From JAFAXD01 sp035472475 (GTDB taxonomy: Bacteria > Pseudomonadota > Alphaproteobacteria > Rhizobiales > Xanthobacteraceae), in assembly GCA_035472475.1 (NCBI GenBank), contig DATIPA010000080.1, positions 1 to 28,945 on the forward strand: 28,945 bases of DNA, given 5' to 3'. The number at the start of each line of letters is the position of its first letter. Position 1 is the first letter of the stretch. Position numbers and translations under genes: made by a program. This document shows positions 18,358-25,152 of the stretch, piece after piece. The notes beneath the pieces were generated by a model, which saw only the letters and a list, made by a program, of their open reading frames with translations, was not told the DNA's origin and ran no database searches.

Positions 18358-18760
18358 TGCCGTTCTGAGCGGCCTTTTTCGCCGCAACGCGTCGGTCATC
18401 AACCGTCATCATGGAGGCACGAGCGCGCCCCGGCGTGCTCGTGCCGACATTTGGGCTACCGTTGGGCGCGGCCGCGGCCGGATTCCGGCTCTGCGCGGCC
18501 GCCCTCCAAAACCGCTCGTTTCTGAACCTGCGCTCGTCCGTTGACGACCAACACGGGAGCGTGAACCTGGCGCGTTCACGTAGAGGTGCCGGGGCACCAG
18601 CTCAGGGTCGCAAAATAGTTACTGCGGCGTGTGCGCCGCGTCACATTGCAGAATCGGGAGAAGGCCCATCTTTAGGGAAGTTGAAATCGCAGGTGATGCG
18701 ACGGAAGAACGCCCAACGAAGCGGAGCAACACAGCGTTCACGCCGTCGACGGAGGCGAAC
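18358..18760. ncRNA. Hairpin-rich intergenic stretch, possible structured RNA
   Basis: About 400 bases with no convincing coding frame. It holds consecutive inverted repeats: GCGGC/GCCGC (18369-18373 with 18381-18385), GGCACGAGC/GCTCGTGCC (18416-18424 with 18437-18445, perfect 9 bp), CGTGAAC/GTTCACG (18560-18566 with 18574-18580) and GGTGCC/GGCACC (18585-18590 with 18593-18598). None ends in a T-run, so they do not look like terminators. A regulatory RNA or decayed repeat is possible; the strand is unknown and no known RNA family was matched. Confidence 0.25.
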
Positions 18761-18976
18761 ATGATGACGATCCGACATCCAGCGGCCGAGACCGCGGACC
18801 ATTCGGCGAGATCGTCGCTCGATGCTTCTGAGCGTCGGCCTCACCAGACCGGGCTTCGTCGAACGAAGGCCGCATATCGTTTCCCGCTCTACGCGCTGCA
18901 CGGCGATGAGCGCCGGGCCGGCAAGACCGCGAAGCTGCTCGATCTCTACGCGCGGCTTAACCTGGGCGCGCTGTAG
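18761..18976 (+). CDS. Small basic protein of unknown function (71 residues)
   Basis: A strong GGAGG (18751-18755) stands 5 bases before the ATG at 18761; the next codon is also ATG. The product is hydrophilic, starts MMTIRHPAAETADHS and ends in RAGKTAKLLDLYARLNLGAL, a segment that could form an amphipathic helix. There is no signal peptide or membrane span. I recognise no family. The frame continues upstream to 18629 without a ribosome site, so the shorter form is chosen. Confidence 0.5.
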   Translation: MMTIRHPAAETADHSARSSLDASERRPHQTGLRRTKAAYRFPLYALHGDERRAGKTAKLLDLYARLNLGAL

Positions 18977-19150
18977 AGCGCCCAACTCACGGATTGCGGC
19001 TGCCGCAGGATGCCGCTGCATTGGCGCCGTCCTGTTTTCGCGGGACATCTTTAGCGAACCGCAGCAGGTCGCCGGACTTCCCTGGCGTCTTTCCCGCCGC
19101 CTCCGTCAAGGGAGTTGCAGCGATGAACGGGCGGGCGAATAGTATCTGGC

Positions 19151-19633
19151 ATGGACCAGCTGCTCCCCCTCGCCCAGAAGATCGCCGCGCGACTGATCGA
19201 GCGTCGCGAGACGATTGCGGTCGCGGAAGGCTCGAGCGGTGGCCTGCTATCGGCGGCCCTGCTGGCAGTACCGGGCGCGTCCGCGTATTTTCGCGGCGGT
19301 GCCGTGATCTACACGGCGGTGGCGCGGACCGCGCTGCTTGACATCGGCGTAGCCGAGATGGCCGGGATCCGGGCCGCGAGCGAGCCCTATGCGGCGCTGC
19401 TGGCGCGGCGCATGCGCGAACGTCTCGGTGCGACGTGGGGCCTTGCCGAGTCGGGCGCGTCGGGACCGAGCGGCAACCGTTACGGCGACCCGGCCGGGCA
19501 TTCCTGCTTCGCCGTTTCCGGCCCGACCGAACGCACGCTGACGTTGCGAACGGCCAGTGCCGATCGGCACGCCAACATGTGGATATTTTCATCACACGCC
19601 CTTGCGCTGGTAGCCGAGGTCATCGGCGCCTGA
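19151..19633 (+). CDS. CinA C-terminal domain (PncC-like) protein
   Basis: The 160-residue protein is a stand-alone CinA-C domain. The N-terminal motif, AESCTGG in the classical nicotinamide-mononucleotide amidohydrolase PncC, is here AEGSSGG (25-31); a second motif AESGASGPSGNRYG (99-112) replaces the usual GIAGPGG. PncC returns NMN to the pyridine nucleotide cycle by removing the amide. The Ser directly after Ala-Glu in the usual motif is Gly here, so activity may differ; the neighbouring serines could substitute. No strong ribosome site precedes the ATG. A gene for an unknown protein follows after 19 bases, probably in the same operon. Confidence 0.8.
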   Translation: MDQLLPLAQKIAARLIERRETIAVAEGSSGGLLSAALLAVPGASAYFRGGAVIYTAVARTALLDIGVAEMAGIRAASEPYAALLARRMRERLGATWGLAESGASGPSGNRYGDPAGHSCFAVSGPTERTLTLRTASADRHANMWIFSSHALALVAEVIGA

Positions 19634-19652
19634 GACGCATATGAGGAACAGC

Positions 19653-20060
19653 ATGAGCAAGGGCGATGCAGGTGGCGTCAACCTTACCGGCGTGTGGCAG
19701 GGCCTTTACACCTACCCCGGCATCAACAGGTCGGTGGCGTTCGTTGCGACGTTGATCGAGACGCCGGGCACGCTCACGGGAGCGACGCACGAGCCGTGCG
19801 TCTTCCGCGACGGCGCGGGTGGGACGCTGTTCGCAACGCTGCTGGGCGGCCGCGAGGGGCGCCGCGTCATGTTTCGCAAAACCTACGACGGCGCCGGCCC
19901 GAATTACGACCTTGTCGATTATGAAGGCACGTTGAGCGCGGACGGGATTGAGATCGAGGGCCGCTGGGTCATCCGGCGGGTGTGGTCCGGCACATTCCTG
20001 ATGATCCGCGAGTCCGGCAAGGCCGCGGCACGCACCCGCAAAGTGTTCGCGCGCGCGTAG
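19653..20060 (+). CDS. Conserved-looking cytosolic protein of unknown function
   Basis: The 135-residue protein has no signal peptide. It starts SKGDAGGVNLTGVWQGLYTYPG and alternates short strands and turns (SVAFVATLIETPGTLTG, GRRVMFRKTYDG, IEIEGRWVIRR, WSGTFLMIRES), a pattern of a small beta-barrel or lipocalin-like fold. I cannot assign a function. AGGAA lies just before the ATG at 19653, while the in-frame ATG at 19641 has none, so the later start is chosen. It follows the CinA-like gene by 19 bases. Confidence 0.7.
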   Translation: MSKGDAGGVNLTGVWQGLYTYPGINRSVAFVATLIETPGTLTGATHEPCVFRDGAGGTLFATLLGGREGRRVMFRKTYDGAGPNYDLVDYEGTLSADGIEIEGRWVIRRVWSGTFLMIRESGKAAARTRKVFARA

Positions 20061-20237
20061 GCGGACAACTGGTTCGCCGGACGGTAAATTGGTGGCATAC
20101 TCGTGCACGCAGCATCCGCCGACCAAACGAGCGATGCGCATTTCAGTGCCGCCGATTTGAAGTTCCTGCATCATCTGCCGCAAGCTCGTTGCGATGTATG
20201 GGGAACTTCGGAAACGGAGCACGAGGGGAGCAGGCCC

Positions 20238-21212
20238 ATGCCGAAGACGCGCCGAACTGTCTTGCGCCTTTCAACCGCCGCGCTGGCGGCCGCCGCATGG
20301 CCGCGGCGGGCGCCTGCGGATGCCTGGCCAAGCCGTCCGGTGCGCGCGGTGATTCCGTTCACCGCGGGTTCGACCGTCGACATCATTGGGCGCATCGTGC
20401 TGGAGCCGTTGGCGGCTCACCTCGGACAGCCGATCGTGGTCGAGAACCGGGGAGGAGCCGGCGGCAGCATCGGCGCGGCCGCAGTCGCCAAGGCTGACCC
20501 CGATGGCTACACGCTTCTGATCAACGCATCCGCCCATTCGGCGGCGCCCGCGATTTATCCGAACCTCTCCTACGACACGGCGCGCGATTTCTCCGCTGTC
20601 GTGTCGTTCGGCAGTGTCCCCAACGTGACCGTAATTTCGCCCGCCAGGGGCATCAGGACGCTGCCCGAGCTCATCGCCGCCGCAAAGAACAGCTCGCTCA
20701 CGTTCGCGTCTGCCGGCATCGGAAGCGCCACGCACTGGAGCGCAGAGCGGCTGCTGCTGAGCGCCGGCGTCAAGGCGTTGCACGTTCCATTCAAGGGCGG
20801 CCCCGAGGCGCTCACCGAAGTGATGACCGGCCGCGTCGATTTCATGTGTCCGGGCGTCTCGTCGAGCCTGGCCTTCATCCGCGAAGGCAAGCTGATCCCG
20901 CTCGCGGTCTGCACGCCGACGCGGACGGCCGCGCTTCCCGACGTTCCGACGTCGCTCGAAGCGGGCTATCCGGATTCCGACTACACCTTCTGGAATGGAA
21001 TGTTCGTTCCCGCGGCAACCCCGCGCGACATCGTCGAGCGTCTGTACAAAGGTACCCAGCAGGTCTTGCAGCAGCCCGGCGTGCGCGCGCGCTTTGCGCC
21101 TCAGGGCATCGAGCCTATGCCGCTCACTCCAGCCGAATTTGACGCGCTGGTCAGAAAAGAGATCGCCATCAATATGGCGCTCGTGAAAGCCGCCGGCCTC
21201 AAATTCAACTAA
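20238..21212 (+). CDS. Bug/TctC family tripartite tricarboxylate transporter receptor
   Basis: The 324-residue periplasmic binding protein has a twin-arginine-like or Sec signal (KTRRTVLRLSTAALAAAAW). It then shows the Bug family opening WPSRPVRAVIPFTAGSTVDIIGR and VVENRGGAGGSIGAAAVAKA, and the later LHVPFKGGPEAL, GRVDFMCPG and LPDVPTSLEAG motifs. Family members bind carboxylates such as citrate, or aromatic and amino acids, for a TctAB permease. No tctA or tctB is present, so this is an orphan receptor, as is common in these lineages. GAGGGGAGCAGG precedes the ATG at 20238; the longer frame from 20103 lacks such a site. A truncated second Bug gene lies 0.6 kb downstream on the other strand. 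Confidence 0.92.
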   Translation: MPKTRRTVLRLSTAALAAAAWPRRAPADAWPSRPVRAVIPFTAGSTVDIIGRIVLEPLAAHLGQPIVVENRGGAGGSIGAAAVAKADPDGYTLLINASAHSAAPAIYPNLSYDTARDFSAVVSFGSVPNVTVISPARGIRTLPELIAAAKNSSLTFASAGIGSATHWSAERLLLSAGVKALHVPFKGGPEALTEVMTGRVDFMCPGVSSSLAFIREGKLIPLAVCTPTRTAALPDVPTSLEAGYPDSDYTFWNGMFVPAATPRDIVERLYKGTQQVLQQPGVRARFAPQGIEPMPLTPAEFDALVRKEIAINMALVKAAGLKFN

Positions 21213-21265
21213 AATGGCTGGGACAAAGTCAGCGGCAGTGGGGTCGGGATGATCATGCTACCGCC

Positions 21266-21305
21266 ACCCTTAAGGGTAAATTAAGGACACACCCTTAATC
21301 AGGGT
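21266..21305. promoter_or_regulatory. Cluster of CCTTAA/TTAAGG palindromes, possible operator
   Basis: The perfect palindrome ACCCTTAAGGGT (21266-21277) is followed by TTAAGG (21281-21286) facing CCTTAA (21293-21298), the latter inside ACCCTTAATCAGGGT (21291-21305). Two dyads of the same half-site thus lie about 25 bases apart, 140-180 bases before the start of a small exported protein gene. Spacing and repetition suit binding of a dimeric regulator, but no regulator gene is near and the site is not a known consensus to me. Confidence 0.4.
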
Positions 21306-21445
21306 ATAGCGGGTGACAGCCGTCACTGACGCGGAAAATGACCGCGCTTAGGATGGCTCATCAATCGATCACAGCTGCAGTTTGGGGCTCGCGCGGGCGC
21401 CTGCCGGTGCTGGCAGTGGACCGCCAAATCGAGATGGAGGGCAAT

Positions 21446-21745
21446 ATGACCAGGACCTTGGCTACGTTCGCGGTTGCGGCGACCCTGGCGGCTGGCGCGG
21501 TGGCGCTTCCCAAGGACGCGAATGCAACTTGTTTCGGGTGCTATGTGGGGGCAGGCGTCGTCGGCGGCTTGTTGCTCGGCGCAGCAATTGCCTCGGCGCC
21601 ACCGGTCTATGCGGCTCCGCCGCCTGTCGTTGTGGCTCCGGCCGTGGTCTACGCGGCGCCGGCACCGCCGCCGTGTTACTGGCAGACCCAGCGCGTTTGG
21701 ACCGGCTACAACTGGGCCTATCAGCGCGTTCGCGTCTGCTACTGA
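21446..21745 (+). CDS. Small exported Cys/Trp/Tyr-box protein (paralogue 1)
   Basis: The 99-residue protein has a signal peptide (TRTLATFAVAATLAAGAVA, cut near NATCFGC). After cleavage come CFGC, a glycine-rich hydrophobic stretch (VGAGVVGGLLLGAAIA), a Pro/Val/Ala-rich linker, and a C-terminal box at 77-99 that runs C-x-W-x2-Q-R-x-W-x-G-x2-W-x2-Q-R-V-x2-C-Y. The protein at 22191 carries the same box at the same place. The function is unknown; an envelope role is inferred from the signal and the two paired cysteines. GGAGGGC precedes the ATG. A strong terminator follows the gene, so it is probably transcribed alone. Confidence 0.8.
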   Translation: MTRTLATFAVAATLAAGAVALPKDANATCFGCYVGAGVVGGLLLGAAIASAPPVYAAPPPVVVAPAVVYAAPAPPPCYWQTQRVWTGYNWAYQRVRVCY

Positions 21746-21772
21746 CACACGGCGTCTAGATCCAATTTTCTC

Positions 21773-21803
21773 ATGGCCGGGCATGTCCCGGCCATTTCTT
21801 TTG
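21773..21803 (+). terminator. Rho-independent terminator
   Basis: The arms ATGGCCGGG (21773-21781) and CCCGGCCAT (21787-21795) form a perfect 9-bp stem with a 5-base loop. TTCTTTTG follows. It lies 28 bases after the small exported protein gene ending at 21745. Confidence 0.88.
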
Positions 21804-21849
21804 TCGGGGACGCTCGTTGCGAATTGAAAAGGCGCAGCTCGGCGAGGAA

Positions 21850-22057
21850 TTAGTCCTGCGCCGCGGTCGAAGCGTAATCCGTCATCTGCCCGGCAAGCGC
21901 GCGGGCGAAGGTGTCGAGCGAGTCGTCGGGCCGAAATCCGACCGATGATGCGCAGAGGCTTGTCGAAGCCCTGCGCGAACGCCGGCGGGATCCGACGCAC
22001 GGCGGCCATCAACAATCCCGTCGCAGATGTTGACAAAAGCCGCCGCCGGCTGAGCAT
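21850..22057 (-). pseudogene. Truncated, frameshifted 5' remnant of a Bug/TctC receptor gene
   Basis: From the ATG at 22057 the minus strand reads LSRRRLLSTSATGLLMAAVRR, a signal peptide, then PPAFAQGFDKPLRII, the exact start of a Bug/TctC mature domain. There the frame breaks: one extra G near 21951 turns the expected VGF into a shifted frame. Moving to the next frame restores VGFRPDDSLDTFARALAGQMTDY, matching the family pattern (V)GFPPGGxxDTxARxLA. It ends at TAA 21850-21852 after about 69 residues; the remaining ~250 residues of the family are absent. The piece is therefore a dead fragment of a second receptor gene, placed between two intact small exported-protein genes. Confidence 0.75.
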
Positions 22058-22190
22058 CAGTGCTGCGTAAGCGATTCGACTCACCATGGCCGCAATCTGA
22101 CCGGAGTGTTCGAGCGTCATTCAGACCCAGCGGTTGAAACTTACGGCAATCGGACGACGCGTCGGGATTCCGTTTCTGGAGGGGCACGCA

Positions 22191-22505
22191 ATGCGCAAGA
22201 CGCTCATCGCCGTCGCTGCGGCCGCGACCGTTGCGGGTGCGGCGATCACAGGTGCAAGCCCTGCACAAGCCTGGTGCTTCTGGGGGTGTGACGCGGGCGT
22301 CGGTGCTCCTGCCGCCGGCCCGCCTCCCGGCGCGCTATTGGCAGGTTCGGCGCAACCGTACGGCGCCTATTACGGCTACGGGCCGGCTTACTTTTACGCG
22401 CCCGCGCAGACCTATTACGGCCCCAGTCCGGGGTGCTTTTGGCGCAATCAACGATTCTGGGACGGTAACACGTGGCGCGCCCAACGGGTGCAGACCTGCT
22501 ACTGA
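22191..22505 (+). CDS. Small exported Cys/Trp/Tyr-box protein (paralogue 2)
   Basis: The 104-residue protein starts with a signal peptide (RKTLIAVAAAATVAGAAITGA, cut near AQAWCFWGC). A CFWGC cluster sits at the mature N-terminus, followed by a Gly/Pro/Tyr-rich linker (PYGAYYGYGPAYFYAPAQTYYG) and the C-terminal box at 82-104 shared with paralogue 1, again ending in C-Y. Between the two proteins 12 of the 23 box positions are identical, while the linkers differ, so they are diverged paralogues. Function unknown; likely periplasmic or envelope-associated. GGAGGGG precedes the ATG and a terminator hairpin follows. Confidence 0.8.
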   Translation: MRKTLIAVAAAATVAGAAITGASPAQAWCFWGCDAGVGAPAAGPPPGALLAGSAQPYGAYYGYGPAYFYAPAQTYYGPSPGCFWRNQRFWDGNTWRAQRVQTCY

Positions 22506-22526
22506 GTTCCAACCGGCCGAAATGAT

Positions 22527-22564
22527 CACGTCCGGCACCCACCAGTGTCGGGCGTGCGCTTTTT
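22527..22564 (+). terminator. Rho-independent terminator
   Basis: The arms 22527-22538 and 22545-22556 pair over 12 positions, two of them G-U in RNA, around a 6-base loop. CGCTTTTT follows. It lies 22 bases after the stop of the small exported protein gene. Confidence 0.75.
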
Positions 22565-22722
22565 GCAACACTGGCGCGCCGTCGCGCCGCCGGGATGTCA
22601 CCACGCTTTACTCGGTTGGTCCGCTCGATTCATCCTGAGCGCCCGCTGATTCGGTAGCCCTTGTTGCGTTGGCGTTCCTAACTACGCGAGTCGAACGTTC
22701 GCCAAACGCCATCGGGTCCACC

Positions 22723-23070
22723 ATGAAAGCGTTTCTCCGCATATTCACTGCGGTTTTGAGCATCTCGGCCGCCGGTGTTGCCGGCGCGCCCCCGGCGGGA
22801 GCCGCCGACCTGGGCTTCCTCGGTGGCCTCTTTGGCGGCGGCGACAGGCCGCCGCCGGGCCCGCCCCCCGAATACGCGGCGCCCTCGCCGCTGGCGGGCG
22901 CATATGTCCCGGTCTCGCCGCCCGGTATGATCACCTATCCGGGCTACACCGCAGCCTACCCGAACACGGCATGCCGTGGCGCCTACTGGGCCCGCAAGCC
23001 GATTTTCAATGCGGACGGACTGTTGGTCGGCTACTCGCGACCACAATATATGTGCCCGCAGTGGTACTGA
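22723..23070 (+). CDS. Small exported Gly/Pro-rich protein with C-terminal Cys pair
   Basis: The 115-residue protein has a signal peptide (KAFLRIFTAVLSISAAGVAGA), then GFLGGLFGGGDRPPPGPPP and a Pro/Tyr-rich linker. The C-terminal segment is bounded by C84 and C111 (CRGAYWARKPIFNADG then LLVGYSRPQYMCPQWY), ending close to the C-terminus. The layout is that of the two box proteins upstream, though the box itself differs and is closer to BA14K-like repeats (C ... R ... F ... G ... GY ... C). Function unknown. The ribosome site is weak; a TTG at 22669 in the same frame is not preferred because the signal peptide begins at 22723. Confidence 0.72.
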   Translation: MKAFLRIFTAVLSISAAGVAGAPPAGAADLGFLGGLFGGGDRPPPGPPPEYAAPSPLAGAYVPVSPPGMITYPGYTAAYPNTACRGAYWARKPIFNADGLLVGYSRPQYMCPQWY

Positions 23071-23081
23071 GGCGGCGCCGG

Positions 23082-23107
23082 TTTAGATCGCCATATTTAG
23101 ATCGCCA
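23082..23107. repeat. Tandem 12-base direct repeat
   Basis: TTTAGATCGCCA occurs at 23082-23093 and again at 23096-23107, a 14-base period. It lies just after the stop of the preceding exported-protein gene and about 240 bases before the Gly/His-rich gene. It could be a replication slippage product or part of a control region. Confidence 0.55.
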
Positions 23108-23158
23108 GAATTCGCCTAGGTCGCGCCGCCGCAGCGTGCCGCGCCAATTCGCCGCGCC

Positions 23159-23176
23159 ACTGTGATTTCTCACAGT
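23159..23176. promoter_or_regulatory. TGTGA-TTTC-TCACA palindrome, possible regulator site
   Basis: The arms ACTGTGA (23159-23165) and TCACAGT (23170-23176) are a perfect 7-base inverted repeat with a 4-base spacer, 169 bases before the Gly/His-rich gene. The half-sites equal the CRP consensus, but CRP uses a 6-base spacer, so this may be a different CRP/FNR-family site or a plain hairpin. Confidence 0.35.
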
Positions 23177-23344
23177 AACTTGCAGCGCAAACTGCAGATA
23201 ACCTGCGCCACAGCGGGCGACGCGAAAACGAACACACGCACATGCGCGGCGCGCGCCACGTATTCATGCCCCGTACAGGAACGAGATCGGATACTCGGGT
23301 GTTCAACAAATAAGACTAATAAGATTCTAGCTGGGAGGTATGTC

Positions 23345-25114
23345 ATGCGACGAGTCGGTCGAATAGGCATCATCCTGCTGGCGCTGATCCTCGGCGCCGC
23401 GCCCGCCTTGGCCCGTGGTGGCGGCGGCGGTGGCGGCGGCGGTCATGGTGGCGGTGGCGGCGGCCATGGTGGCGGCGGCGGTGGTCACTTCGGCGGTGGC
23501 GGTGGTCACTTTGGCGGCGGCGGCGGCGGCCACTTTGGCGGTGGCGGCCACTTCGGCGGAGGCGGTCACATTGGTGGCGCTCACTTCAGCGGCGGGCATT
23601 TCGGTGGTCGCAGCATCTCGAGCGCGATGCGCTCAACCCATGGCGGCGGCCTGCACTCGTTCAGCCGGGGCGGTGGCCGTTCCTTCGCGCACTCCTTAAG
23701 CCGCGGCAACGGGCGTTCCCTCGCGCGCTCGCTGAGTCACGGAAATCGTTCGTTCGCACGTTCATCTGCGCGCGGCAATCGCGTGGCCTCGCGCTCAGTG
23801 AACCGCGCCAATCGGGTCGCGGGTCGCAACGTCGGCCGCAACGCGACCCGCAACGCGCTCGCCCGGAACGCGACGCGCAACGCGCTCGCCCACAACGCAG
23901 CGCGCACTCGCACCGCCGGCAATGCGCTTATGTCGCATCGGTTTGCCAACGCGGGCTGGCACCGCAACGGGGTGATCGGCAACCGCTTCCTGGCCAATCG
24001 ATGGGCACACGCCGGCTGGTTTCACAACTGGTGGCGGCACCGCGTGGTGTTTGGCTGGTGGGGACCGGTGTTCTGGCCCTACGCCTATTACGATGTGTTC
24101 GCGAGCATATTCTGGCCCTACGCGTATTGGCCGTACGTCTACGACCCGTTCTGGTACTACGGCTACCCGGATCTCTACGCAGGGATATTCTGGCCCTACG
24201 GCTACGACGATTTCGCGGTTCCGCCTCCGATCGGCTACGGCGGAGCCGGTTACGCGAGCGGCGCCTACGGCGGGCCGGGCTACGCACCCGGAGGCCCGCG
24301 CTACTCAGGCGGCGCGCAACGCTATGCAAGCGCGCGCGCCAGCGGAAATCCACCCGGCGGACCGACCTCGGATGTGCGCAGCACGACCCAGGCCGCCATG
24401 GGCCGCTACACCGAATACTGCGGCGACGATTCGCGCGACGTAGCGGGTGTTCCGGTCGACGACATCCAGAAGGCCGTCGACCCCAATGACGCCCAGCGTG
24501 CAGCCCTCGACGAACTCGGCAACGCTTCGGTGCAGGCGGCGCAGATCGTCAAGGCCGCCTGTCCGAAGGACGTGTCGCTCACGCCGATCGGCCGCATGGA
24601 TGCGATGGTGCAGCGGGTGCAGTCGATGCTCGATGCCGTGAAGGTGGTGCGGCCCCCGCTCGAAAAGTTCTACAACATGCTGACGGATGAGCAGAAGGCG
24701 CGCTTCAACGCGCTCGGTCAGCAAACCCAGTCGCAGCAAGGCGGGCAGCAGACGGCGCAGGCCGCGACTGACGGCTCGCCGGCCAAGAATTGCACGAACC
24801 GGGCAATTCCGGACTGGCCGACCGCCCAGATCCGGACCAGCGTGCGGCCGACGCCGGACCAGCAAACAAGCCTCGATGCGCTGCAGACCGCGGCGGCGAG
24901 GGCCAAGGACATGCTGCTGTCATCCTGCCCGACCGACATGCCGTCAACACCGCTCGCCCGCATCTCGGCCATCGAGCAGCGCTTGCAGACTATCCTGGCG
25001 GCGGTGCAGACGGTGCGGGGTCCGCTCAACGACTTCTACGGTTCGCTGAGCGACGAACAGAAGGCCCAGTTCAACACGCTCGGGCGCGGCACGCGTCCGC
25101 CCAAGCAGGGTTGA
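23345..25114 (+). CDS. Exported Gly/His-rich protein with two tandem Spy/LTXXQ-like domains
   Basis: This 589-residue exported protein has an unusual modular layout. Residues 1-23 are a signal peptide; 24-88 are nearly all Gly and His (repeats GGGGGHFG); 96-195 are a basic Ser/Arg/Asn/Ala tract (repeat NATRNALA, 166-182); 205-290 are rich in Trp and Tyr with FWPY three times (243, 256, 282); 296-340 are Gly/Tyr/Pro. Two related helical domains follow, about 350-460 and 481-580, each with a CP-x-D segment (406-409; 528-531), TPxxR, a VRxPLxxFY helix and the DEQKAxFNxLG motif of Spy/CpxP-like periplasmic proteins. It may be a periplasmic chaperone or metal-responsive envelope protein; this is inference. 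GGGAGG (23333-23338) precedes the ATG. The upstream frame to 23162 is non-coding. A terminator follows. Confidence 0.85.
   Translation: MRRVGRIGIILLALILGAAPALARGGGGGGGGGHGGGGGGHGGGGGGHFGGGGGHFGGGGGGHFGGGGHFGGGGHIGGAHFSGGHFGGRSISSAMRSTHGGGLHSFSRGGGRSFAHSLSRGNGRSLARSLSHGNRSFARSSARGNRVASRSVNRANRVAGRNVGRNATRNALARNATRNALAHNAARTRTAGNALMSHRFANAGWHRNGVIGNRFLANRWAHAGWFHNWWRHRVVFGWWGPVFWPYAYYDVFASIFWPYAYWPYVYDPFWYYGYPDLYAGIFWPYGYDDFAVPPPIGYGGAGYASGAYGGPGYAPGGPRYSGGAQRYASARASGNPPGGPTSDVRSTTQAAMGRYTEYCGDDSRDVAGVPVDDIQKAVDPNDAQRAALDELGNASVQAAQIVKAACPKDVSLTPIGRMDAMVQRVQSMLDAVKVVRPPLEKFYNMLTDEQKARFNALGQQTQSQQGGQQTAQAATDGSPAKNCTNRAIPDWPTAQIRTSVRPTPDQQTSLDALQTAAARAKDMLLSSCPTDMPSTPLARISAIEQRLQTILAAVQTVRGPLNDFYGSLSDEQKAQFNTLGRGTRPPKQG
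23415..23610 (+). repeat. Gly-His coding repeat tract
   Basis: A low-complexity stretch of GGC/GGT codons broken by CAC/CAT (His) and TTC/TTT (Phe) encodes the Gly-His region of the exported protein. About ten unit lengths of 12-24 bases, GGCGGTGGTCACTTC-like, are visible, with uneven spacing. Slippage may vary its length between strains. The antisense frame here is an Ala/Thr-rich shadow. Confidence 0.75.
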
Positions 25115-25152
25115 CGAACTCACCGGCTGCTGACCGTCAATTCGCAACTGAG

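Noticed and set aside
18411..18764. 117-codon plus-strand frame in the hairpin-rich stretch
   Set aside because: No ribosome site, basic low-complexity composition ending in an Arg run, and it overlaps the better supported small gene only at its end.
19123..19341. Frame starting at ATG 19123 with GGGAG ahead of it
   Set aside because: It overlaps the CinA-like gene in another frame and its product has no domain; the CinA match is decisive.
23327..23599. Ala/Thr-rich minus-strand frame
   Set aside because: It is the antisense of the Gly-His coding repeat and has no other support.
23415..23610. Repeat tract considered as a CRISPR array
   Set aside because: Units are short, uneven and keep an open Gly-His reading frame; there are no spacers of constant length and no cas genes.
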